From Ditylenchus dipsaci (lineage: Eukaryota; Nematoda; Chromadorea; Rhabditida; Anguinidae): 64,000 nt of DNA. The stretch's first letter is position 1. Every line of letters starts with the position of its first letter. Position numbers and translations under genes: made by a program. Of the stretch, positions 51,101-63,100 are shown one piece after another. The notes under the pieces are model-generated. The model was not told where the DNA came from, did no database searches, and saw nothing but the letters and a program-made list of their open reading frames with translations. The stretch lies in the NCBI GenBank assembly GCA_004194705.1, contig SADC01000229.1, positions 124,001 through 188,000 of the forward strand, read 5' to 3'.

Positions 51101-54100
51101 GGACACGGATACGGATCCATTGTGTACAGCCATTAGTATTGCTTATGGCATCATGTTTTTTACTTTTTCGGGTTTCAAAACCTGTTTTCTGGACTAACTC
51201 GAGCATGCTGAAGATGTTCTGATAGTGGTGAAATACCCTTTTGTAAGGTAATTTTTGAGTTTTGCTAAAGTCGAGTTTTGGTAAAATTAATTATTTCCCA
51301 ATACTCAAAAATTAACTTACAAGACGGCATTTTGCCACTTTCAAACCATCTTCAGCATACCCGAGTTAGTCCAAAAACAGGTTTTGGAGCCCGAAAAAGT
51401 TAAAAAAAATTTGCTCCAAGTAGACGACCATTTGTTTGGTGGTCAAGACCAGCACACTTAACATGGCAAGGTAGTATGTAGTGAATTCGTGTGTGGATAA
51501 ATAATCGTTGCCGCCCTACGCACTTACACCAGAGTACTGGTACCTAGGCAATGCCTTTGTACTAACACCTGAGTACTTCTACCTAGGTACAACAGTCTAA
51601 ACACCACCTAGATACCCTATGGGTGCGAAAATGGTGCGTAGACGTTTGGCCCATTTTGGACAAATGTCCAAAATGGGCCAAACGTTTGGCCCATTTTGGA
51701 CATTTGTCCAAAATGGGCCAAACGCTAATTCTGCCTTGGTCCCCCTGTTGATTTTTTTTACAAATTTTCATTTAGTCTAATTGCGTCTAAAACCGTTCCA
51801 GAACACATTTTCCTTCGCTTTTTAACGAAAAAAGAGATTGTATATCAAACCTCGTACCATTTTGTGACTTTTCCAGCCACATGCTGATGTCATGTTTTGT
51901 TTTAGATTTTGGATCGATAATTATTTGTCATCTTGTTATCTCAAAGCTTTTCCAAGTCAATGTGCTGATCTACTCAAGTGTTGGATGGAGGGTGTATTCG
52001 CCAGATCTAGAAAACAGTTGGCGAAAGTCGAAACAGCAACAAAAGCTTCCATCTATCCCAATAACATTTTCCAACAGTCATTTGAAGTCGTTTTAACTGT
52101 TTGATTGTTATGATCATTGTAAATAAATTTAGTGGGCAATAATTAAATTTAGTACGCCTTACTTGAAAAATTGTGGGATTAATTCAGTGAAGATGGCAGC
52201 AGCATTTTGTTAGGCACTGTAAAAGTAGCTCTTTCAGCAAAAAGCAGACAAATAATTATCGATCCCAAAATCTAAAACAAAACATGACATCAGCATGTGG
52301 CTGGAAAAGTCACAAAATGGTACGAGGTTTGATATACAATCTCTTTTTTCGTTAAAAAGCGAAGGAAAATTTGTAAAAAAATCAACAGGGGGACCAAGGC
52401 AGAATTAGCGTTTGGCCCATTTTGGACAAATGTCCAAAATGGGCCAAACGTTTGGCCCATTTTTGGACATTTGTCCAAAATGGGCCAAACGTCCCTTTAC
52501 CGCGAAAATACCACATAACTGGGTTTCTGCAAATGAAATCGCTTTTTTAGTACAGTCAAACCTCGATATAGTGGCCCCACCTCAAGTTCGTTCCCACCTA
52601 GGGTCCGACACTTTTTTTAACCCTGTTTTTGAAATAATTTATCGATTCTGTTTTGACAGTCTGGTCGCAAATATCGTAAGGATTCCGATTTTGCCGATCG
52701 TTTTTAAAAAACTAAATAGTTTTTGCATTTAAAAAGCAAAACCTCGATATAGTGGCCCCCCTTAAAAAATTAGAGGGCCACTATATCGAGGTTTTGCTTT
52801 TTAAATGCAAAAACTATTTAGTTATTAAAAACGATCGGCAAAATCGGAATCCTTACGATATTTGCGACCAGACTGTCAAAACAGAATCGATAAATTATTT
52901 CAAAAACAGGGTAAAAAAAGTGTCGGACCCTAGGTGGGAACGAACTTGAGGTGGGGGCCACTATATCGAGGTTTGACTGTATCATCGAACCATGTTCAGA
53001 ACATGATTCTGGATAGGTTTCAATAATTTTAATTAATTTCAACTGAATCCATAATTTTGGATTTAAAAGGTGAATATCCATTTAGGGAAATTTTAGGGGA
53101 ACCAGGTGGTTACCCTACCCACCCTGAGGCTTACTGATTTCTAAAAACTAGCTCTGACTATTTTTCAGGAAAAATGAAATCTGCTACCACCAGAATTTAA
53201 ACCTGTAACCTCAGGTTCAATGTTTAAAAAGGGCGCGAATTCAGAAAGTGCACAAAAGGGACAAACGAATTACGTAATTCTTTTGTCCCTTTTTGTGCAT
53301 TTCTGCAAAAAAGGGGACAAAGGGCTACGACCCGTTTTTGGATGTAGCACATTTTTCAGTCGTATTTTTTCGAGTTGTATTCATCACGCTTTGCTTAATT
53401 TCAACCATGTTTTCAATTTAACCTGCCCTTATACACTGAAAAATATGAACCAAAAATGTCCGATTCAAGGTCTTTGAAAGCAGAATTTCCGTACTTCGAT
53501 TTTTCGGGCAGGATATTCGGCAAATATTTGCCGAATAACGCCAAGGATTTTTTCCTCAATTTGGTTTTCCCCAATTTGAATTTCCCCACTCTTCTCTTAC
53601 CCGATTTTCAAAAATATTAGTCGTATTGAGGACAAACAGAGAACACATTACCGTCTTTGCAGTCTAGTAAATGCAAGCTCTCAGTTATGCACTCTGTTCG
53701 ATCTTTGCACACCTGTCAAAAAGCTCAAGTGTAAAACTTCTAACTTGACTCAGTTTCATTTTGTTGTCTTCAGCATTTTCTGTATTTCGAAAATGTCATT
53801 ACACTTCTTTTTACCAGATATCTTAAAGCTATAAGTCACTTTCGTCTCTCAATTAGAAGCATTCAGGCGAATGGAACCTCCTTCAATCTCAAGTTTGACT
53901 ACTACGGGCGGTGCATCATTCGTCATTGCTGGAAAGTACAAGTTGAGGCGCAAGATCGGCAGTGGCTCGTTCGGCGAAATCTATTTGGCTCGAAATGTTG
54001 TCAGTGGTTCCGAATATGCCGTCAAACTCGAAAATGTCAAGGTAACTAACTTTCTACTATGCTTTTGTTTTTACTGCCATAATCGCTTTCATTTGCAGAC

Positions 54101-57100
54101 TCAGCACCCGCAGCTAAATTATGAAAGCAAGGTCTACAAGATGTTGCAGGAGGCGTCGGCATTCCCCAGATTTTCCACTATGGGCGTGAGTCGGATCACA
54201 ATTGTATGGTTGTCGAGCTGCTCGGGCCGTCCCTCGAAGATCTGTAAGGTTTACACTTTTTTTCGAAATTTTCTATACCTATCTGTTTATAGATTCAATC
54301 ATTGCAAGCGCAAATTCTCTTTGAAGACCGTTCTGATGCTGGCCGAGCAAATGCTAACTCGGATTGAATACCTGCACAACAAGCATTTCATCCATCGCGA
54401 CATCAAGCCGGACAATTTTCTGATGGGCACAGGGCGTCACAATGGCAGGCTTTACATCATAGACTTTGGGCTGGCTAAGAAATACTGGGATTCTCGTGAC
54501 AAGCAACACATTCCGTATCGTGACGGCAAGAGTTTGACTGGGACTGCAAGATATGCTTCGATCAATGCTCACATCGGTTCGTTTTCCACTAGATATTTTC
54601 AATTACAATCTTGTTTTTAGGGTCTGAGCAGAGCAGAAGAGATGACCTGGAATCCTTGGGCTATGTGCTGATGTATTTTCTTCGCGGAATCTTACCATGG
54701 CAAAACATGAAGGCGGCCAACAAAAAGCAAAAGTACGAAAAGATCAGTTTAAAGGTTTGCAATTACCTGTTACACTTTTTCCAAGTCATACAAGTTATTT
54801 TGTAGAAGCAGGAAGTTTCGGTTGAAATGCTTTGCAAAGGATATCACGGAGAATTTGTGAGCTTTGACAGTATTTTTACTAGAAGGACATTTTTTTCTCA
54901 TTTCAAGGTGCAATACTTCACTTACTGTCGTGGACTGCGCTTCGAGGAACGTCCCAATTACGCCTACTTGCATCAGCTTTTCCGAAGTCTGTTTTACAGG
55001 CTCGGTTACAAGGTTGCTTTTAAGAGTTTTTTTTGCCACTTATGTGTGTAATCTAGGATTTTTAGCACTATGACGACATATACGACTGGACAGTCCCTGA
55101 TTGTTCGACTACTCGCGTCTAGAAGGCACTATGCGGCCTCGAATTCAATAATCTGTACTCCTTGCCTCTTGTAGGAATGAATTGTATTTCTCCTGTTGCA
55201 TGATTGATGGTTGTTCTTGGGAATAAAACTGTATCTCGATATTTTGCACAACGCTTTCACGTCTTCTTTTTGCGTCTCACTTGGATGAGTCTTTGCTTCT
55301 TTCACTTTTGCAACCTTAATTTGTCAGCAAATTAACTAAGGCTAATTTCATAATTCGTTCTCACTCGGTAGTTAAGATTCTAGGCATAATTTTGTTATAA
55401 CGCGAGAAATACTCTATATAGTATCTGGGTCAGGGAGGGGTCTGTTACACTTGTGAGTGGTGCCGTTGCGCCCGTCATAACTTTTTCTGAGAAATATTGG
55501 TTCTATCCCACTATCTGTTGCCAAAGAATGCCTTGGTAACCCCTGCTATTTTTTCTTGAAAAAGACTTTCGTCTTTTAACTAAAGTTGTTTATATCTTTT
55601 ATGCTTTCAATCCCTTCTTTGGTAAGGTCAATGTGCTTAAATCAAAAGTAAGAAAAAAATGTTTGAGAACGTCTTGAAATATGCTGGTCAACGCTCGCCC
55701 AAGCACAAGAAAAACTACTTTAGAGGGACCAAATGTTAGTTTATGCGATTTGGAACTTGTGTGGCTGGGGGTGCCGGCGCTTTTATGAGTTAGGATACCA
55801 ATACCCTTTATGACGTAAAACTTACAACAAAAGGCCATTGTGGTTAAACACCCATCTTCTAATAAATGGCCCATCTGTGCAGAACCAACAATTAATATTG
55901 AGTAAAAACCAATGTCTTTTCACCGTGGTCTTTTACAAATCTTATAAACCATTACGAGGTCCCTCCTACTTTACCTACCCACTAAGTGTAGCAATTAGAT
56001 ATGTTATTTTGGTAAGTCGTGAGTGCCATCTTTTTGTTCCTAATTTGGTTAGAAATATGAAGAAGAAGAAATTGATTTGGAAAGCGGAAGCGGAATTTGG
56101 AAATAAATCATTTATTACCAAATGATCAAAACCATGTTAGCGAAACATGTGCGAAGCCTCGTGAATCACATGAGTACCTCATGATTTATGTATGAACTCA
56201 GGACATTTCAAACAAGATAGCTCATGAAAGTATATATCATAAAAAATTAATCGTAAAATTTTTTTTGAAAACGTATGTTTTTGAAAAAAAAATTGCGAAA
56301 AACGGAAATTCTCGAAAGCAGCTCTCGAATACAGAAATATCGAATACAAAGCACAAAGCACCGAAAAGCACGAAAACGGAAAAAACCGAAAACGGAAAAA
56401 ATCGAAAACGGGAAAAATTCAAACTCGCACATTTCGAAACTTATTAAATCGAAACCCAATAAAGCCCGATTTTCAATTAAACTGGCCTTTCTGGCATAAT
56501 TGCCAACTTGGGTGTAGCCTAGACCTATTTTTTTACAAATTATTGAAATGAAACATACATCTAAATGCTCGCTGAGCTCTTCTGCGTCTGTGGCTTCACT
56601 GCTCGCCTTCACAGCTTCTTCCAACTCCTTCACTAATTCTTTTTGTCTCTTAAGTGCAGCTTCAGCTCTTTTTCTCCTTTCTTTTCTCAAACAAGATAGA
56701 TGTTCGTCCACTTCCTCCACTAAACATTTCCACTGATCATCAAGTCTTATGATTCTTGACCGAACATCTGAAAGCACACTGCCCAAAGGTGGAACTTCTT
56801 TTCTTTGTGACTTTGGCAGTGATCTGGTTGCAATTGATGCTAGCTCTTCAAGATGCTGCATGGCTTCAGCTTTAGCCACCTGCTGATCCTGCACCAAACT
56901 ATCTTGTAGTTGACGCAACTGCACCTCCAACTCTCTTAGATCAGCCTCAGAGTTGGCTTTGAGTCTTTCCAAGATGAGTTTGTGTTTGTCAGCAATCTCT
57001 TCTGCTTTCACATACTTGTGGAATGCCAACTGTGTTTTGTTCAAAGAGTCCACAATGTTGTTTCTGTGACCCTGGGCAGACATAAGAACTTGCTCTATCA

Positions 57101-60100
57101 GAGGCATCACAACTGCTAGTTGTTGTTTAAGGTTGGGTTTGGTGGACGGCTTCTCCACCTCATTACGGCACTCATTTATTTTTTCATTTACTTCCGAAAT
57201 TAGTCTGCAATTTTTTTTTGAGTGGCTATTTACTTTTTTTGGTAGAATGAAAAGGCTAAAATTCGGAACACCCACCCAGAAATTGGCTATACTATAGAAT
57301 CCCCTTAGCTAGCGAAAAATTTACTTTTCCTGAAGAGGAAAGGACCCGTCCCATTTTGATTCTCGTGCTCTGAATAGGCACGGAGACACTTTGGTTTCCG
57401 AAAAATCGAAAAAATATTTTTTTCGATTTGCCTTGGTTCCCCAAGTTAAAAAATTTAAGGAAATTCAAAAAAATATTTTTTTGAATTCCCGCCAAAACAT
57501 TTTTAAGGGATTCAGGGCTGTATTGGGAGGGGAAGGGACAAAAGAGGGCCACTAATCACACAGAGCCTACTAATAAGAAGATGTTGAACATAGTTTTGAA
57601 TCAGTGTTGTGCTGAGGACGATTTTTTGGCCTGTGAGTGAGAGTGAGTGAGAATGAAATTTTCCCTCACAGGCTGTGAGTGAGAGTGAGAATTTTGAAAT
57701 TTGTCCTCACAGGTTGTGAGTGAGAGTGAGAATTTTGAAATTTGTCCTCACTGAGATCTCAGTGAGAATTGAAAATTTTCATTTTGCAACTTTTTATTAA
57801 GCAAAATTTCGGGAATTGATATAAACAAATGATTGTGTATTCAAAAGAGTAAATTGAGTTCGATTTCTATGTCTTGCCGTTGCTAACCCGCATTAAGAGA
57901 AAGTTCGTTCGATCGGGCTGCTCGTCGCCGGCGTGCTTAATATTTCTAATGCCAGCTCAGCAATATATTTCCACTCCTGAAATGTTCTCTTATAACGAGT
58001 GTTTTCATAATTCACACTGACAGACTGTAAGTGACACTGACATTGACATGTCAGTTTAGCGAACCTGACATTTTTTAAGAAATCAACGCTAAAATCACTG
58101 AAATTCGCTTGAAAAAGAAACAGAAGGAGAATGCAAAACAGCAAGTTGAGTTGGCGATCTCTCAGGTTTAAATAATATCACCTGCCGTATTTCCTTTAAT
58201 ATAAGTCCCCTTTAATACAAGCCCCACCCCCCCCCCTCAACTTTGAGGGTCTGTATCTCAGGGCAGAAGCAATATTTTTCAAAACTGTTGTCTTAACTCT
58301 ATAAGTTCTTCTGATTTCACCTTTTATATTTTGGTTGAGCACCCAAAAACCTCGAGATCGAATTCCAAATTTTCCGATTTTCGAGGATTCAAAAATAGAA
58401 TCCCGGGGCTTCTATTAAAGAAATACGGTATTCCACCCATTTTATTCAATACCTATTTTACAGCTATGTAATTTTTTTATTCACTTAACATACTCGACGT
58501 TTACTTTGTGCTCTTCATTATTTTAATTATCTACCTTATCTTTGTAAACAATTTATTTTTACAACCTTACTTGATTTCGTTGGATGATTTGAAAGAATAA
58601 AGACTGAAATAATTCAAGAATGATATAAATTGTTGCCATCTATGTAACGGAAATTCTCAAAATTCTCACTGAGAATTGAGTGAGAATGATATTTTGTGTG
58701 AGTGAGAGTGAGTGAGAATGGCATTTGTCCTCACAGGCTGTGAGTGAGATTCTCACTGAGAATTCTCAGTGAGATTCTCACTCGGAGTGAGCTCAGCACA
58801 ACACTGTTTTGAATACTGGGGCCTACCTCATAAATAAACTCTGGTATGTATGCTTTTTCATGCATCCAGAGTCACTTTCGAGTGATTTGTGTCTAAGGTA
58901 TGTGGGTGTGCGCATCTCAACTCCAAGCCCCAAGCCCTTCGGGGCGCAGGGGGCTTGAGAGCAGGGATTTTCCCTTAGGATTAGTTTAGAGATCAAAAAC
59001 TTACAAAAAGGTAATCGATTGTAAACTTTTGACTCTTTCGATTAGTTTTATGTAATCGATTGCAAATTTTCGATTCTTTCGATCAGTTTAATGTAATCGG
59101 TTGTAAATTTTTGATTCTTGCGTGTAATCGAAAGAATAAACCAGCAAAAAAGGATAATAAACTGTTTTTTCTTGAGTAAAAACATCTGTATAAAGACGAA
59201 CTTCTGCTTTCGATGTCATGTGTATCACAAAATGGCCTTTTTTACTAACTTAGTCTTTCGATTACACGGAAGAATCAAAATTTACAATCGATTACATGAA
59301 ACTAACCGAAAAAATTTATAATTTACAATCGTTTAAATGAAAGTAATTGAAAAAATTATTAGTTTACAATCCATTACATAAAGCGATTCGAAAGAATAAA
59401 TAATTCACAATCGACTACATGAAAGTAATCGAAAGAATCAATGATTTACAATTGATTACAGAAAAGTAATCGAAAAATTAATAATTTTCAATCGATTACT
59501 TTTTTGTAAACAATTATAATCGATTAAATCGATCGAATCGTGTACACGGAACATCACCGCTTGAGAGTTAGAGATGCGCGCACTCACTTACCTTAGACAT
59601 GATTCCGAGAAGTACTCTTGACCATAAAATGCATATAGAGTCTCTTTTTGCCACGGTCCAGCTGAAAAACATGGCAGGACATCCGAAATACTTTCTAGTC
59701 TTTCTAGTTTCCGTGGATTAAAATAACAAGAAACCGTTTTCCCGGTCGGCTAATTACCTTTTTCGTACATATTTTTGTATAAACAACATGTTTGAACAAA
59801 AAACACAATTGTTTCTCTGATCCAATATTTCTCATATGATTGTCATAAATACTAAATACTGTCATAAATATCTGAAAGCTTGCAATCTGTGCTTTTTCGG
59901 ATCACAGAAACCATTATGTTTTTTGTTCAAACATGTTGTTTTAAAAAAATATGTACGAAAAAGTGTGAAAACGCCGTTTTCAAGTTAATGGCTGATACTT
60001 TGAAGAAAAACTGCACTACATAATGCTTTAAAGTGAAAAAAAATTAAAAATTATTTTTGCGTGTTAAGCAAATGTTCAAAAGAATATTCCAAAAGGCATA

Positions 60101-63100
60101 AATTTGAATTTTCAATGCAAATAAAAATAATTCATATTCAAATTTAATTGGTCTCGATAATAGAAAGTGTCCCCGCCAATTCAAATTTTCAAGGTGAATT
60201 TTCTGGGTGGGTGTTCCGAAATTGACTGGGGTGGGTGTTCCGAAACCGCTCCAATAAAAATGATAACCTGGTGCACTTTTCAAGCTCCTCCTCCAGAAAC
60301 TTGACATTTCCAGGCAACACTGCGGCACTTTTGTGTTGCTTGAGCTCACCCTCTTTTGATTGTAACCACTCTAGCAGATCACTAACTTTTTGTTCCACAT
60401 TATTACCCTGTTTTCTGGCTTGTTCTTCTGCCTGCTCGGCTTGTGCCTCAAGCTCTAGCCTCAGTCGCAGACTTTCTGCTTCATGAGGAGCAGGCTCTGG
60501 CGAATGCTCCACTTCTTGACGGGGCACGAACAATTGTTGGGGCTGAAGTCTGGTGGATGGCTAAAATTTCTCTGCTTATTAATAAAATATATTTTGATGT
60601 CCCAGGGTAATTTTTTTTGAAAATTCCAGGAAGTTTTCGAAAAAATACCTGCTCCACGGGTTTTGGCCTTTTCTCAGGCGACCTAATGTCCCAATGCGGA
60701 GGAGATTCTTGTTCTGAGGACGATGGTTGATGTTTCATCTGGACCACTGTGGTCGATGTGGACATTGGCTGTTGACCTTGCTCTAGCTGATGGTAGATCT
60801 CGCCAATCCTGGCAGCTAGTTCTCCCAAGTGATGTTCCAATCTCTCGACCTCTGCTTGGTGTTTGCTCACTTCTCTAGGGTCTTTTGGCATCCTCTTCTG
60901 CTGTCTTTTTTTCAGGTAGTCTATAGATTTGCGCTGGTGCTCGTCCAGCTGCTGACTGATCTGTGCCAACCGCTTAGCTGCCTCTTCTGGTGTTAGCTTG
61001 CTCAACTCGTCAACCACCTGATTGGCCGATTTAAGCCAGCCGGCAAGTCTGGCCAAAATTATTTCAGTTTCTCCTTCGTCGGAACCAGAACCGGTTGGTT
61101 TGGACAGAGCATTAAGCGATTCACTGATTTTGGACACCACCTTGGACCAGCTATATGAAATAGTAGTGGTATTTTTGACAAAGTTTTTGGGGAAATATCT
61201 GTCTCACCCTCTCATAAATCTATCAAAAGTCTCGTTGATTTGTCTGAGTTGGCGTGAGTTCATGGTAGCTCGGTTGTGTATTCTTTCTAATTCCACCTGA
61301 ATTTGCGTAGAATTTTGTTTATATAAAATGGTTGAAAAAATACTGCGTTACTCGGTTATGACCCCTCCCCCAATAATAGCTGCTCGGGAAATACAGCCTC
61401 CTCCAATCCTTGGAGTTGCTCGGTTATAACTACCCCCCCTCCCAATCAAGATTTTAAGGAGTGTCTAAAAACCATTTTGCAATAATTTTGCCACGGGGAG
61501 CAGGCTCATCAGTTGGCTGAATTCCGAGGGTTATCGCGTGCGGCAAGCACTCTTTGGAGTGCTTGGCTGAATTTTTGGATGGCCGAGCCTCTGGCTCGGC
61601 CGTGGAACGTGAGTAGGAGTACTATTCGGCCAAAAAAAGAGAAGATGTTGACAATTTTTTTGAATACTGGGGCCTACCGGATTAATAACTCTGGGGTGTT
61701 ACCGGGTAGCGTCAAAAATACAGTTAGGGTGCTCTGACAACACGTCCGCTTCGCCATGCGGATGTATTGTGAGATCCGTATACATAATTTCTTTTATTGT
61801 TAAGTTTAATACCCCTGTCAATGTGCTTAACCTTATAAATGGACAGACAATACATGATAGGAAGGCAAGATGACTTACATATTTTAAGATGTTCTGAATC
61901 TTTTTTGGATTTTTGAGTTTTATACCGGTGCGCACTGCGCAGTCGTTTGAGTTACTTTGCGCTCTTTTTTGAATTCACGCATTTTTTCAATTTTTTTATT
62001 TTGCAGTTTAGAATACACGTTCGAGCCCGTCCTAGCGTACGCTGACCTATCCTGAGCCTAAGGCTGAATTCAAAAATTAAAAAAAAAAGCATCGAACAGC
62101 TAAAAGATTGAAATTGAAAAGGCGCGCATTTGAAAAAAGGGCACAAAGTAACTCAAACGCCCTTATGCCTTGTATAGCCTATAAGGAGGAGTTTTTTTTA
62201 CAGAAATCAGGATTTCTCAAAGCTCAGTTAATTTGATTCTAATATTTTTTACACCTACATAGTTTTTCACAATAAACAACACACGCCATAAAAAATGCAC
62301 TCAACGAATATCAAACCAGATCACTTTTCAAAAATCTGCCTCCACCCAGTCAGGGGTATCGCGTAAATTTTAGAAAAAGTTGGAGCTTGAACCCTTATAG
62401 ACCTATGAATATATAACTTTATAGTCAAAATGATGACAATAAGGACCATGTCTGCACGAAAAGTATTTCCGAGTCACGAAAAAAAAATCCGAGATCCAGA
62501 ATTTTGTTTATATCCTATTTTTCTACCATTACAGCAAAGACATATACACCAGCGGTATTTGTAGACTGCTAAAAAAGGCAAGACAGAACATTTAACACAA
62601 AATATTTTTCATATACTACTTTGCGGATCCGGATGCGGGTGTGCTCTCTCATTATGTTCGCATCTGAGTACGTATTTGCGTATGCACGTGCGGATTGGCA
62701 CCCGGACATTGTCCCTTTTAAAAATAATTTGTTGCGTGACATTGTCCATTTTTTTATTTTTTTATCTTATTTACTTTTTTGTATTTTTTTTGTCCATGAA
62801 GGCTCTTTTGCCTAGAAGGCTTTTGTATACTCAAATCTGAAGACATAAACTGCAAGTAAGAGATCAAAAAAAGAGAAGCGAACACTTAGCGGTTGTTAAA
62901 ATGTCAAAATAATTTGAAAAAAAATTGCTGCCTTTATTCGGTTAATGAAAAATCACATAAAATTTTATGTTGCCGGTGCCGGTGCGGACCGAAAAATGCC
63001 TGCACCAGCACCCGCACCGGCACCGAACCTCGCAAATTCCTGCACCGGCACCCGCACCGGCACCGACCCTCGCAAATTCCCGCACCGACCGTTGTGTGGA

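Larger units (their letters stand above)
57602..58806. mobile_element. hAT element with 8-bp target duplication
   Basis: 1205 bp. Perfect 15-bp ends CAGTGTTGTGCTGAG / CTCAGCACAACACTG and a perfect 8-bp duplication TTTTGAAT (57594-57601, 58807-58814). Subterminal GTGAGTGAGAGTGAG words point inwards from both ends. It contains a transposase remnant and a later MITE insertion. Confidence 0.5.

Noticed and set aside
56247..56550. C-terminal extension of the exon-5 frame (Phe-rich)
   Set aside because: It lies beyond a good GTATGT donor and is A/T-tract derived.
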